Shown piece by piece: positions 1 to 7,127 of a stretch of DNA of 36,466 nt. The DNA is from a virus. Position 1 is the first letter of the stretch, and each line of letters opens with the position of its first letter. The notes below the pieces were generated by a model. That model was not told the origin of the DNA, did no database searches, and worked only from the letters and a program-made list of their open reading frames with translations. The position numbers were made by a program, and so were the translations under genes. The stretch covers positions 1 through 36,466 of the IMG/VR virus record IMGVR_UViG_3300046796_000152; one strand, written 5' to 3'.

Positions 1-510
1 GTCGGTGGAGTGGTCGTAGTTGACCGCGTCCGAACTGTTGATCTCGACAAGGCCCCAATCGCTGCGCGGGAGAGAGTTTCTCCAGGTGTCGTCCGCCTTC
101 TGCTTCGTGAGGTAGGCGCCCCCGACCGAGTTCGAGTTGCCGCAGTTCCCATCGCCGCCGTCCGAGCGGATGAACTTGTTGAACCCGGCGAAGGCGGGGA
201 CCGCCGCGATGGTGATGTCCGCCGTGGCCGAGGCCGTCGTCCCGTCATCCGCCACGACGGTCAGCTTCACGCGCTTGCTGCCGGCGACTCCGTACTTGAA
301 AGCGACGTGCATCCCGGACGCGAGGTTTGTCCCCGGCGCGTTCAGGAAGTCCCCGTCCCAGTTCCACTCCGCGATGCGGAAGCACCCATCCGGGGTGACG
401 GAGTCGGCGACGTAGGAGTTGGCCCCGTCAAACTGAACGTAGGTCAGTCCGACGAGAAGTTGCGTCTGACCGGAATCGGCGGGACCGAGGATGACGGCGG
501 TGGTAGCCAT
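1..510 (-). CDS. PKD-like domain protein, partial (3' end beyond left edge)
   Basis: The frame is open from an ATG at 510 to the left edge, giving 170 codons without a stop, so the protein is truncated here. Residues around 60-95 (GSKRVKLTVVADDGTTASA) look like a PKD/Ig-like beta-sandwich strand pattern. This is followed by an Asp/Gly/Asn-rich stretch (SDGGDGNCGNSNSVGG) of the kind that opens pectate-lyase-like parallel beta-helices. It is the third gene of a leftward module, 4 bases after the Cys-motif gene and downstream of the beta-helix gene. A surface or adsorption protein is likely by analogy with phage tail appendages. The catalytic part, if any, lies outside the window. Confidence 0.7.
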   Translation of the reverse strand, partial: MATTAVILGPADSGQTQLLVGLTYVQFDGANSYVADSVTPDGCFRIAEWNWDGDFLNAPGTNLASGMHVAFKYGVAGSKRVKLTVVADDGTTASATADITIAAVPAFAGFNKFIRSDGGDGNCGNSNSVGGAYLTKQKADDTWRNSLPRSDWGLVEINSSDAVNYDHSTD

Positions 511-514
511 GCCC

Positions 515-766
515 TCAATCTACCGAGAGCCCTCCGCGCTGGTGCGGCTTCACATGGAACTCGCCGTAGCTCTCGTGGGCGAGGTGGGGCTGATGGCGGT
601 GCTCCACGCCGAGGTCGTCGTAGTACCGCCTCCGCGCGGCGATGACCGTCTCCATGCACGACGAGCAGGTGACGAGGCAGGCGGGGTCGTGGGTGATCGA
701 GAAGGCGCTTGGACCGGCGTAGCCGTTGGTCTGCCCACGGATGCGGGACTCGTTGAGCGGCTTCAC
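515..766 (-). CDS. Small protein with CxxC and HxH motif
   Basis: An 83-residue protein starting at a GTG that overlaps the stop of the upstream gene as GTGA, so translation is probably coupled. The centre has CLVTCSSCMETVIAARRRYY followed by EHRHQPHLAH, giving three Cys and several His that could bind zinc. No family is recognised. It sits between the beta-helix gene and the PKD-like gene. Function unknown. Confidence 0.65.
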   Translation of the reverse strand: MKPLNESRIRGQTNGYAGPSAFSITHDPACLVTCSSCMETVIAARRRYYDDLGVEHRHQPHLAHESYGEFHVKPHQRGGLSVD

Positions 767-1893
767 GGGAAGAACTCGCTGTACGCATTTTTGAACAGCG
801 CGAGGCTCGTGAACCGCGTCCCTTGGTAATCAATCCATCCGTCGATCTGATTACTTCCGAGGAACTTGATGCTCGTCACTCCGGGTCCGATGGCGAGCGC
901 GATGGGGTAGGCGCCGCTTGCCCGCGTCACGGCGATGCGCGTGTTCGAGATCACAAGCGAGCCGAGCGCGGACACCTGCACCACGGGACGGATCTGCCCG
1001 GTGCGCCCGTGGTAGACCGTGCCCACCTCGAAGTCGCAGTCGTGCAGGATCAGTTGCCCCGTGCCACCCGGCCACGCGGCGTCCCCGGCGCCCGGCCGCG
1101 TCTCGTCTGCCTCGTCCACGCTGACGACGCCACAGATGTTGTCCGCCCACGGCATCGCCAAGCGACGGTGACAGCCGAGGCGTGCCGTCACCCGCTCCAT
1201 CGTGACGATCGAGGTGGGCATCCCGCCGCGGAAGGTGAGCGCGCTACCGCCCTGCCCGATGCAGACATCCTCGATGTAGCAGTCCCGGAAGTTGAAGTCC
1301 CCGACGCCAGCGGAGCCCTCGTTCTGCCGGTTGACCACGAGCACCGCGCAGCCACCCATCCACGCCCACGTCCCCTGCGCGAAGTTGTGGACGCCCTTCA
1401 CGTTGTGGAAGTAGTTGCCGTGCTCTTGGAAGACCGACCACTTGGCGACGCGGACCTCGTTCCAACCGGCCGTGTCGTAGGCGTGGACGCCCCACTTGCC
1501 GGTGTCGGTCCAGTTCGGGTCGATCGGAGAGCCCTTGCCGAAGATGTTGCATCCGATCAGCGCGTGCTTGGGACCGACGCCCGGGTTGGTCTTCACCCCG
1601 GCACGGTCATCCACCTCGATGTTCAGGTCTTCGAGGACGAAGTTGCTATCCCCTTCGCCGAGGATGAATGAGTCAGTCGATCCCACGAGGTCGTCGCGCT
1701 TGATCGTGGTGATGCCACGAGTGCGGTCCCAACCAACGATGTGGATGCCATTCTTCCCGCCCCACGGACCCCGAGCGCGGGGCAGATCACCAGGAGCGCA
1801 CTGGAACGAACTCCAGTCCGGGTTGGAGCGGATCGCGTCCCCGATGGGATCCTTGCTGGTGGGGAGGATGAAGGCGGTGGGGTTCTCAAGCAC
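763..1893 (-). CDS. Right-handed beta-helix-like protein
   Basis: A 376-residue protein with a GTG start at 1893, preceded by AGGAAG four bases upstream and overlapping the previous gene by 8 bases. The middle (about residues 60-330) has repeated short strands with Gly/Asn/Asp turns: FVLEDLNIEV, ALIGCNIFGKG, FNFRDCYIEDV, LILHDCDFEVG, LVISNTRIAV. This is the rhythm of parallel beta-helix tail spikes and polysaccharide-active enzymes. No signal peptide is seen and no catalytic residues can be assigned. With the PKD-like neighbour it forms a probable appendage module on the strand opposite the virion operon. It could alternatively be a moron. The fold assignment is inferred from pattern only. 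Confidence 0.7.
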   Translation of the reverse strand: MLENPTAFILPTSKDPIGDAIRSNPDWSSFQCAPGDLPRARGPWGGKNGIHIVGWDRTRGITTIKRDDLVGSTDSFILGEGDSNFVLEDLNIEVDDRAGVKTNPGVGPKHALIGCNIFGKGSPIDPNWTDTGKWGVHAYDTAGWNEVRVAKWSVFQEHGNYFHNVKGVHNFAQGTWAWMGGCAVLVVNRQNEGSAGVGDFNFRDCYIEDVCIGQGGSALTFRGGMPTSIVTMERVTARLGCHRRLAMPWADNICGVVSVDEADETRPGAGDAAWPGGTGQLILHDCDFEVGTVYHGRTGQIRPVVQVSALGSLVISNTRIAVTRASGAYPIALAIGPGVTSIKFLGSNQIDGWIDYQGTRFTSLALFKNAYSEFFP

Positions 1894-2065
1894 GGTACTT
1901 CCTCATCTTGCGAACGTCCTCGTCGTCGAACGGCTTGATCCCCATCGGGAAATACTCCTCGCTGAGAGCGTTGACGAGGGCCATGAACGCTGCTGCTACG
2001 CGAGTGTCCATGCGGATCATCGTGTTGATCTTCGCAGGGTAGTACGGCTTCTTCTTCGGCTTCAC
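1886..2065 (-). CDS. Hypothetical small basic protein
   Basis: A 59-residue protein starting with VKPKKKPYYPAK. The GTG at 2065 overlaps the upstream stop as GTGA and has a strong GGAGG upstream. Longer in-frame starts exist but would overlap the neighbour more. It has a Lys-rich N-terminus, a hydrophobic helix-like centre (DTRVAAAFMALVNALSEEYF) and a charged C-terminus (DDEDVRKMRKYR). No family is recognised. It lies directly upstream of the beta-helix gene and overlaps it by 8 bases. Confidence 0.6.
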   Translation of the reverse strand: MKPKKKPYYPAKINTMIRMDTRVAAAFMALVNALSEEYFPMGIKPFDDEDVRKMRKYRA

Positions 2066-2247
2066 TCCTCCACCTCCTTCTCCTCGCACTCCTTGCAGAT
2101 CCCGTTCGCCACCCCATCGTTCACCTCACCGATCTCTCGGCAGTCGGCGGGGTCGAAGAACTCGCAGCAGATGCGGCAGCGGACGGAGTAGCGGGGGAGG
2201 AGGTCATACGGCGACTTGAGGCGCCACTCATCGTAAGGCGAAGCCAT
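2062..2247 (-). CDS. Small zinc-ribbon-like protein (two Cys pairs)
   Basis: A 61-residue protein. The ATG at 2247 shares a base with the upstream stop (TGATG); a GTG one codon earlier is an alternative. It has CRICC at about residue 26, a further Cys at about 35, and CKEC near the end followed by an acidic tail EEKEVEE. Such Cys pairs usually bind structural zinc. It is one of many Cys-rich mini-proteins in this leftward operon. Function unknown. Confidence 0.65.
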   Translation of the reverse strand: MASPYDEWRLKSPYDLLPRYSVRCRICCEFFDPADCREIGEVNDGVANGICKECEEKEVEE

Positions 2248-2483
2248 CACTCACCCCCGATCTTGTGGCCGAACACCGCCTCGACGTTCGCGATGAACTC
2301 GTTCTTTCTTGCCGCCACCCGGTCCCGCTCCTCGTCGTAAGCAGCGCACTCGCGAGCCTCATGGCACGGGCACGCGCACGAGACGTAGCTCGGACGGATC
2401 TCGTCGAACATATCGTAGTGGGGGCACTCCTTGTGGTTCTCCTGCCTGCAACGGTCGAACATCGCGCTTCCCATGAATCGCAT
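2247..2483 (-). CDS. Hypothetical Cys/His-rich small protein
   Basis: A 78-residue protein. I chose the ATG at 2483 because AAGGAGG lies five bases upstream; an upstream in-frame ATG at 2513 lacks a good ribosome site and would overlap the divergent gene. It contains DRCRQENHKECPHYDMF and YVSCACPCHEARECAAYDEE, a clear cluster of Cys and His that probably binds zinc. The AACCAAGGAGG ribosome site resembles those at 4264-4278, 8026-8048 and 11560-11570. It is a relative in style to the gene at 10925-11155 (VCSCHKREAEACPE). Confidence 0.65.
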   Translation of the reverse strand: MRFMGSAMFDRCRQENHKECPHYDMFDEIRPSYVSCACPCHEARECAAYDEERDRVAARKNEFIANVEAVFGHKIGGE

Positions 2484-2511
2484 CGCATCCTCCTTGGTTA
2501 ACCTCACACCC

Positions 2512-2961
2512 ATGAAACTCTGCCTAGTCCTTCTCGCCGCCTCGTGCACCGGCTCCCCTGACTCCATCACGGTCAGCGGCTCCCACGGGATCGGCGCCTA
2601 CGACACCGCGTCCGGCAACCGCGCGTTCAACGAATCCTCGAACGAGGTCGGCGTCGGGCTCACCTGGGCCTTGCCGACCGTACGCTCCATGCGGCAGGAC
2701 TCCGACAGCGCAGAGATGCTGCGCCTCTTCCGTGCGATGGAGCAGCGTCAGCGCGAGGCGACTCAGCCCGTAGCTACGAACGTCACGGTGACGACGCCCA
2801 CCGTCGAGTTGCCGCCCGACTTCGGGAAGGATCCCGCGAAGGACGACTCCTCGGTGCAGATCCGAGGCGCGGTGTCCATCGCGATCCTCGCTGCGGCAGC
2901 CGCGCTCACCGCGTTGCTGAAGAAGATGATCGCGAAGCGGAAGAAGCCCGTCGCGAGGTAG
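2512..2961 (+). CDS. Lipoprotein with C-terminal transmembrane segment, candidate unimolecular spanin
   Basis: A 149-residue protein encoded against the local leftward genes. The N-terminus MKLCLVLLAASC is a short lipoprotein signal with an acceptable lipobox (AAS before Cys12). The middle is polar, including a Gln/Arg-rich helix around residues 75-87 and a Thr/Pro/Val stretch. Residues about 119-138 (GAVSIAILAAAAALTALLKK) form a transmembrane helix followed by the basic tail KRKK. Outer-membrane lipid anchor plus C-terminal inner-membrane helix is the topology of u-spanins such as T1 gp11, which fuse inner and outer membranes at lysis. The ATG shares a CATG with a minus-strand ATG. The plus-strand ribosome site is weak. 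Assignment is by topology, not by recognised homology. Confidence 0.65.
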   Translation: MKLCLVLLAASCTGSPDSITVSGSHGIGAYDTASGNRAFNESSNEVGVGLTWALPTVRSMRQDSDSAEMLRLFRAMEQRQREATQPVATNVTVTTPTVELPPDFGKDPAKDDSSVQIRGAVSIAILAAAAALTALLKKMIAKRKKPVAR

Positions 2962-2972
2962 GTTCACCTACC
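2957..2972. terminator. Small bidirectional hairpin between convergent genes
   Basis: GGTAGG (2957-2962) pairs with CCTACC (2967-2972) around a TTCA loop. It spans the stop codons of the plus gene ending at 2961 and the minus gene ending at 2968. It has no T-tract, so termination strength is doubtful. Confidence 0.35.
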
Positions 2973-3225
2973 CCTCCTTCCCGAGCTTGTCGTGGTCACG
3001 GAGGGCTCCTAATGCGGCAGCGAGTCTCTGTGTCGCCTCCGGCTGATCCCACGACATGAGCGCCTCGTGCCCCGCCTCCGCTACGGCCTCCAGCAGCACC
3101 GAGCGGCGGAGGGAGGAGAGGATGGCGCCGGGCTGCTCGCCGAGCCACGCGATGTCGTCGCGCCGGTTGCGCTTGCGTTCCTCGAACCACGCGATCTGCT
3201 CTTCCACGCTCACTTCCCGGCTCAT
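2968..3225 (-). CDS. Hypothetical protein, helical
   Basis: An 85-residue protein starting at an ATG that overlaps the upstream stop as ATGA. It is strongly helical by composition (VEEQIAWFEERKRNRRDDIAW, then LEAVAEAGHEALMSW). No Cys motif and no membrane segment. No family is recognised. Probably co-translated with the gene at 3222-3530. Confidence 0.6.
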   Translation of the reverse strand: MSREVSVEEQIAWFEERKRNRRDDIAWLGEQPGAILSSLRRSVLLEAVAEAGHEALMSWDQPEATQRLAAALGALRDHDKLGKEG

Positions 3226-3530
3226 CGGCGGTCACTCCACTTGTAGGCGCCGTCCACCATGACGATGCGCCCGTGCTTGACGAGGAGGTCGGTCGCCCTG
3301 CGCCACTTCTCGATCAGCCCGGAGTGGTCGATCCATTCATCGCTCGGGTCGTCGCGCAAAAGTTCGGCGAGCGCCTCCACCAACTCGTCCCGCTCGGCGA
3401 GCGCGGCGGCGCCGATCATTCCAGCCTCAACAACATCGGCGACAGAGATCGGCTCTCCGTTTATCTCGTGAGTCCCAACACATCGCAGCACCTCCCTCGC
3501 CCTCTCCCCGCTCATCTTCGTGTCGCTCAT
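3222..3530 (-). CDS. Hypothetical protein
   Basis: A 102-residue protein with ATG at 3530 and GAGGAGG eight bases upstream. The centre is Ala/Leu/Glu-rich and helical (AAALAERDELVEALAELL); the C-terminal part (GLIEKWRRATDLLVKHGRIVMVDGAYKW) has the shape of a small winged-helix-like end, but this is a weak impression. No family is recognised. The ATGA overlap links it to the next gene. Confidence 0.6.
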   Translation of the reverse strand: MSDTKMSGERAREVLRCVGTHEINGEPISVADVVEAGMIGAAALAERDELVEALAELLRDDPSDEWIDHSGLIEKWRRATDLLVKHGRIVMVDGAYKWSDRR

Positions 3531-3543
3531 CTCGTCAGCCTCC

Positions 3544-3762
3544 TCAGAACGGCAGCACGCACGGCGTCTTGCCGCTCGCCGCCGCCACCTTCTCGATGCA
3601 CTCCCGCGAGCACGTCACCTGCACGCCGTCCTCGTCGCCGCGCATGAACCACGAGTGCGGCTTGAAGGCGTCGCCGTTCTTGCCGAACGACCCCTGCTGC
3701 TTCTTGCCGCACCCGCAGCACTCCCACGTCACGATCGCGAACTTCGAATGGATCTCGTTCAT
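3544..3762 (-). CDS. Small zinc-finger-like protein
   Basis: A 72-residue protein with ATG at 3762 and GGGAGG seven bases upstream. WECCGCGKKQQG carries a CCxC cluster, followed by VTCSRECIEKVAAASG with CxxxC, giving a likely four-Cys zinc site similar to treble-clef or MYM-type fingers. No enzymatic motif. Part of the leftward operon. Function unknown. Confidence 0.65.
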   Translation of the reverse strand: MNEIHSKFAIVTWECCGCGKKQQGSFGKNGDAFKPHSWFMRGDEDGVQVTCSRECIEKVAAASGKTPCVLPF

Positions 3763-3784
3763 GTCAGCCTCCCAAGAATCTGTC

Positions 3785-4255
3785 CTAACGACTCCGCGGG
3801 CTGCGCTTGCGGGGCTCCGACCCACGAGGAGCGCGGTGCGGACGGTCGCAGTACCGGCACTTCCCGTTTTCGCTCACGAGCCCCGCGATCCTGTGTGTCT
3901 CGTGCTCGCAGAAGCTGCGCGTGGTCCGCTTCTGCGGCTTGCCTCCACCGCCTTGCTCGCGCGCGGCCAATCGAGCACGAGCAGCATCGAGGATGGTCGC
4001 GTCCTGCGCCTCCTCCTTCGCTCGCGTCTCGTAGTGATCGTTCACGACCTCGCTGAACGCCGAGCGATCGGACGAGGCCGGTTGAGCCGCAGAGTCCACA
4101 CCACCACGAGAAGCAGAGATCGCGTCGTCGAGATGCGTCACCGCTACTGCGAGGATGTCCGATGCGTCCTCGAAGAGCTTGCGCGCCCTGAGCAGATCGA
4201 AGCTCGGCAACGATCGACTCGAAGTGGAGACTTTGGGCTGTCGCGAGGTCGTCAT
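3785..4255 (-). CDS. Hypothetical protein with C-terminal Cys/His motif
   Basis: A 156-residue protein. The ATG at 4255 was chosen for the upstream AACCAAGGAGAGGAG element (4264-4278). The N-terminal half is helical (SFDLLRARKLFEDASDILAV). The C-terminal end has SFCEHETHRIAG and KCRYCDRPHR, a Cys-His-Cys-Cys site probably binding zinc, then a Pro/Arg/Ser tail. No family is recognised. Confidence 0.6.
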   Translation of the reverse strand: MTTSRQPKVSTSSRSLPSFDLLRARKLFEDASDILAVAVTHLDDAISASRGGVDSAAQPASSDRSAFSEVVNDHYETRAKEEAQDATILDAARARLAAREQGGGGKPQKRTTRSFCEHETHRIAGLVSENGKCRYCDRPHRAPRGSEPRKRSPRSR

Positions 4256-4310
4256 TTCGCACGCTCCTCTCCTTGGTTCCCGAACACCACGCGGACGGGG
4301 AGGGGGTCGG

Positions 4311-4682
4311 TCACGGCTCTTCACCGAGCACGCGGAGCAGGTTGTTGGAGAACATAGAGTCGTCCCGACGAAGCTCGGGGATCACCACATCTCGAAGTGC
4401 CCTGATGATTTCTGCGGCTTGCCCCGCGTAGTAGTAAGGGAAGTGCAGTTCCTTGGGTTGCTGATCCCAGCGACGAAGGACTTCCTCGATCTCTTGGAGC
4501 GGCACCTTCTTCGGCCCCGCCTTCTCCTCCATCTCAAACTCGCGCCACCACGAACTCCTAGGCACCTTCTTCTCCTCCCTCTCCAACTCGCGCTTGGCGG
4601 CTTCCGTAATCAAGCGGAGCGTGTCGTTCCACGAGATCACGTCGTAACTCTCGATGGCCTTGAGCGCTTCCCTGAGATTCAC
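4311..4682 (-). CDS. Hypothetical protein, helical
   Basis: A 123-residue protein starting at GTG 4682, which overlaps the stop of the HTH gene as GTGA and has GAGGAGG upstream. It is highly charged and helical (TEAAKRELEREEKKVP, PLQEIEEVLRRWDQQ), then FPYYYAGQAAEIIRALRDVVIPELRR. No recognised domain. Translational coupling with the HTH gene suggests the two act together, by inference only. Confidence 0.6.
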   Translation of the reverse strand: MNLREALKAIESYDVISWNDTLRLITEAAKRELEREEKKVPRSSWWREFEMEEKAGPKKVPLQEIEEVLRRWDQQPKELHFPYYYAGQAAEIIRALRDVVIPELRRDDSMFSNNLLRVLGEEP

Positions 4683-4894
4683 GCCTTCCTCCTCGACCTT
4701 GCGAGCCACCGCTCGATCTTCCGCTTCGTGGGGGCCATGACCACGCCTCCGAGCACTTGGTAGAGACTGACCCGACTGCACCCGATCTCCTTCGCCGCTG
4801 CCTGCATTTCCAAACCTCTCCGCGCCACCTCCATGCGGACGAGGCGGGCGAAGGGGGGGAGGCGGGAGGAGAACTTGGGGGACGCTCGCTTCAC
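4679..4894 (-). CDS. Small helix-turn-helix DNA-binding protein
   Basis: A 71-residue protein from GTG 4894 (GTGA overlap with the upstream gene). Residues about 20-60 read RMEVARRGLEMQAAAKEIGC, then SRVSLYQVLGGVVMAPTKRK, the layout of a Cro/CI- or transposase-type helix-turn-helix (AAKEIGCSRVSLYQVL). The C-terminus is basic (RWLARSRRK). It is a probable transcriptional regulator of phage genes. Its operator cannot be identified from the sequence. It is the only clear HTH in the leftward operon. Confidence 0.7.
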   Translation of the reverse strand: MKRASPKFSSRLPPFARLVRMEVARRGLEMQAAAKEIGCSRVSLYQVLGGVVMAPTKRKIERWLARSRRKA

Positions 4895-5277
4895 GGAAGG
4901 CGCGCCTGCGCCCGCTGCTTCAGCCTCGCGTGGAGTTCAGCGCGCCCGTCTTGGAATCCCTTGTTCTCTCCGAAGGCGATCTTGCTCACCTCTCGGCGGT
5001 GATTCAGTTGCTCCACGGATAGGGTGGAGAGGTTGAGCCGCATCGGCCCCACCCGCGACACCGTCATCACTTCGGAGGAACCGTCCGGGTACTTGACCTC
5101 TATCCGGTCCCCGTACTTGCAGTGGATGTACGGCCCCTTGGCGTGGCTCCTCGGGGTTAGATAACCCTTCTTGTGCCGACTGAGCCTTAGAAGCAGGCTC
5201 CGCTGCTCGTCGCTCAGGTTCGAACTGCGGATCAGGTCCGCTAACGCCCCGACCACCTCTCCGTTCTCTTCAGCCAC
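4891..5277 (-). CDS. Hypothetical protein
   Basis: A 128-residue protein. The GTG at 5277 was preferred over an upstream TTG because GAGGAGG sits just ahead of it. The N-terminal part is a helical segment (LADLIRSSNLSDEQRSLLLRL). The C-terminal part has a small beta-strand set (KYGDRIEVKYPDGSSEVMTV) that may be an SH3-like or OB-like barrel. No family is recognised. Confidence 0.6.
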   Translation of the reverse strand: MAEENGEVVGALADLIRSSNLSDEQRSLLLRLSRHKKGYLTPRSHAKGPYIHCKYGDRIEVKYPDGSSEVMTVSRVGPMRLNLSTLSVEQLNHRREVSKIAFGENKGFQDGRAELHARLKQRAQARLP

Positions 5278-5375
5278 GACCTCCTCCTCGGAACCTCGGA
5301 ACAAGCATTACGGAAGGAATCAAACACTAGTTAGCCCTCTCCCGCAAGGGGGTGCTGGAAAATCTTGGAGGGGGG

Positions 5376-5813
5376 TCAGTTCTGCTCGGAGCGGATCGCC
5401 CTCATGTGCTGACCCTGCTCGTAGTAGAAGTCGTGGCTCGTCTTCAGCAGGTTCGTCGCTTCCTTGACCGCCTTGACGTTCTTACGGCGCTTGCGGGTGA
5501 ACTCGACCTTGGCTTGCGCGAGGGTCCGCTTGCGCTCCCCGTCGAACTCGATCTCGACGTGGCAGGTGCCGCAGACGGGATTGAGGTACTTCGACCGCTT
5601 GCCGAGGAAGTCGTTTCGGTGGTAGCGGTTGTGGTGGACCTGAGAGGCGGCGAGTCCGCACATGAAGCACTTGCGCCCCTTCTCGGAGAAGACCTTCTCC
5701 CGAACCTGTCGCCACAGGTCGCTCGCGAGGTAGTCCTGATACGAGGAGAAGCCCAAGCCCTTGAGAACGTGAGCCCGACTCTCGTAGGTCCGCCCGTGCT
5801 CGATCCAACGCAT
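5376..5813 (-). CDS. HNH endonuclease family protein
   Basis: A 145-residue protein from ATG 5813, with GGGGAGG six bases upstream. It has the phage HNH layout: YQDYLASDLWRQVREKVF, then Cys49-x2-Cys52, QVHHNRYH with His60-His61, NPVCGT with Asn78, and Cys81-x2-Cys84-His85. The two CxxC pairs should hold a structural zinc and the HH..N..H residues form the beta-beta-alpha metal nuclease site. Proteins of this kind nick or cut double-stranded DNA; roles in packaging, recombination or homing are known for relatives. Being far from terminase, a packaging role is less certain here. Confidence 0.85.
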   Translation of the reverse strand: MRWIEHGRTYESRAHVLKGLGFSSYQDYLASDLWRQVREKVFSEKGRKCFMCGLAASQVHHNRYHRNDFLGKRSKYLNPVCGTCHVEIEFDGERKRTLAQAKVEFTRKRRKNVKAVKEATNLLKTSHDFYYEQGQHMRAIRSEQN

Positions 5814-5990
5814 GAAGCCCTCCCCTATGCAAGACCGCCCCCTACCCCCGCGGTGTTCCGCTCGCGAGGGCAACTCAGGGAGAGGCGACCGTCGGCGGCT
5901 TCTTTTCCGTGGCCCGCTCACCTGTGACACCGGAGGTTAGCCCGGTGCCCCCAACCACGTTCGGGAAGGCTTCGTGAACTACCCCATCCC

Positions 5991-6137
5991 CTCCCGGGAG
6001 ACGGCGTGTCTCGCTTGCATCGGCGCGAGGCCGGATCTTGAGCCGGCGGAGGGGAGTCTGTACTTTGGGGACAGACGCCTCAGCAACGTCGAAGCTACCG
6101 CCCCTCCTGCCGGTGTCAACTGGTGGTTGAGGGGCGG
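5991..6137 (+). promoter_or_regulatory. Hairpin-rich leader upstream of lipoprotein gene
   Basis: The 344 bases between the HNH gene (5813) and the lipoprotein ATG (6158) hold no credible gene but a run of perfect hairpins: GAGAC/GTCTC (5998-6002 and 6008-6012), CTCGC/GCGAG (6010-6014 and 6025-6029), GCCGG/CCGGC (6030-6034 and 6043-6047), GTCTGT/ACAGAC (6056-6061 and 6071-6076) and the 9-bp CCGCCCCTC/GAGGGGCGG (6098-6106 and 6129-6137). The last ends about ten bases before the AGGGGG ribosome site. It may be a structured 5' leader or small RNA controlling lipoprotein expression. No clear sigma70 promoter was found. Confidence 0.4.
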
Positions 6138-6157
6138 CGGTCTTTCAGGGGGACTTC

Positions 6158-6514
6158 ATGCGTCACGAACTGAAGAAGTGGCTTCACCTGATTTCTTGGC
6201 TCGCCGCCGGCTTCCTGCTTTTCCTCGGGGTCGCCGCCCTCTGCGGGTGCTCGGCGCTCAGCCGGTGGGTCGCCTCTGGGCAGGCGGATCAGGACATCGC
6301 CACGGGCACCACGATCGCTCAGGGCGCAGCCACGGTCTTGGGAGCCCCTTGGGCCATCCCGATCATCGGAGCCGCGGGGACGGCGCTAGCGGGCGTCCTG
6401 CACGCTCAGGTGGGGATCCCGGGACTCAAGGCGATCCCGGGGACGCGGGCGCATCGGAAGCGGGCGGTCAAGCAGGTGCAGCGGGACGCGGTAAAGGCGA
6501 ACGTCCCGGTGTGA
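6158..6514 (+). CDS. Small lipoprotein / membrane protein
   Basis: A 118-residue protein with AGGGGG six bases before ATG. The N-terminus is a classic lipoprotein signal: basic MRHELKKWLH, hydrophobic WLAAGFLLFLGVAA, lipobox LCGC with Cys at about residue 31. Residues about 54-88 are Gly/Ala-rich and hydrophobic (GAPWAIPIIGAAGTALAGVL) and could be a second membrane segment, followed by a basic tail. It is a lone plus-strand gene inside leftward genes, like the one at 2512-2961. A lysis role (spanin-like or holin-like accessory) or superinfection exclusion is possible; neither is proven. Confidence 0.65.
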   Translation: MRHELKKWLHLISWLAAGFLLFLGVAALCGCSALSRWVASGQADQDIATGTTIAQGAATVLGAPWAIPIIGAAGTALAGVLHAQVGIPGLKAIPGTRAHRKRAVKQVQRDAVKANVPV

Positions 6515-6516
6515 GG

Positions 6517-6858
6517 TCACGGTACCACCTCCTCCGCGTTGCAGATCCAGGTCTTGCGCTCGCCTCGCTTCCCGCCCTTGCGCCACCCGTGGACGATGAT
6601 CCGCCACCCGGACTCCACGAGGATCGGGAACTCCTTGCTCGCTCGGATCTTGGCGACTCGGGCGGCAGCGTTCGCGCTCGTCGTGGTCTGAATCCCCATC
6701 GTTCGGAAGCCCGGCTTGACCGCGAGGATGTCGATGAAGCCGAAGAGGTCGACTCGGTGCCCCGGAGGCGGGAACCGGACGAACTTCTCCACGATGGCGA
6801 CGAGGCAGCCCTCCTCACGGAGCAGGGCGAGCGAGCGGGAGGTCGGGGACTGCTTCAC
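6517..6858 (-). CDS. PD-(D/E)XK-like nuclease family protein
   Basis: A 113-residue protein from GTG 6858 with GGAG five bases upstream. RVDLFGFIDILAV supplies an Asp-rich strand, followed by GIQTTTSANAAARVAKI with the Gln typical of degenerate (D/E)XQ nuclease cores, then WRIIVHGWRKGG. This order matches small resolvase-like or VRR-NUC-like phage nucleases. It probably processes recombination or replication intermediates together with ERF and SSB encoded just upstream. The family call is from motif order; the catalytic Glu is not certain. Confidence 0.6.
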   Translation of the reverse strand: MKQSPTSRSLALLREEGCLVAIVEKFVRFPPPGHRVDLFGFIDILAVKPGFRTMGIQTTTSANAAARVAKIRASKEFPILVESGWRIIVHGWRKGGKRGERKTWICNAEEVVP

Positions 6859-6947
6859 AGGGACTCCGAAATCGAGCCGAGCCTCAGTTAGAAAGTGAGA
6901 GAGATGCCGCCAAGGGAGCGGCAACCAAGGCCCGGCCCGAAGTTGAT

Positions 6948-7127
6948 TCAGTCGTCCAAATTGATGTAGCGGAACGCCTCGGGAAGCACCCTGCGAAGGT
7001 CGCAGAGTTGGGGCAGACTGATCTTCACCCACTTCCGATCAGTTCCCAGTCTGATCCAAACCTGCGCGTCGTTCCCCTGCTTGAACTCAACTCCGGCGAG
7101 AGTGCCCGTCACTTTCCAGTTCTTCAT
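6948..7127 (-). CDS. Hypothetical protein downstream of ERF
   Basis: A 59-residue protein whose ATG overlaps the ERF stop codon as TGATG. It reads as a small beta-rich domain (NWKVTGTLAGVEFKQGNDAQ, then WIRLGTDRKWVKISLPQL). Translational coupling with ERF suggests an accessory role in recombination. No family is recognised. Between it and the nuclease gene (6903-6921) lies a small hairpin TGCCGC/GCGGCA of unclear role. Confidence 0.6.
   Translation of the reverse strand: MKNWKVTGTLAGVEFKQGNDAQVWIRLGTDRKWVKISLPQLCDLRRVLPEAFRYINLDD

Noticed and set aside
823-1671. Long plus-strand frame of 282 codons
   Set aside because: It lies opposite the beta-helix gene; its product is Arg/Ala/Asp-biased without strand or helix rhythm, as expected of a GC-rich antisense frame.
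4311-4781. Longer 156-codon version of the gene at 4311-4682
   Set aside because: The extra N-terminus overlaps the HTH gene in a Pro/Arg-rich frame, while GTG 4682 has GAGGAGG and a GTGA overlap.
6903-6921. Hairpin TGCCGC/GCGGCA as a terminator
   Set aside because: Short stem with no T-tract on either strand; not enough to call.
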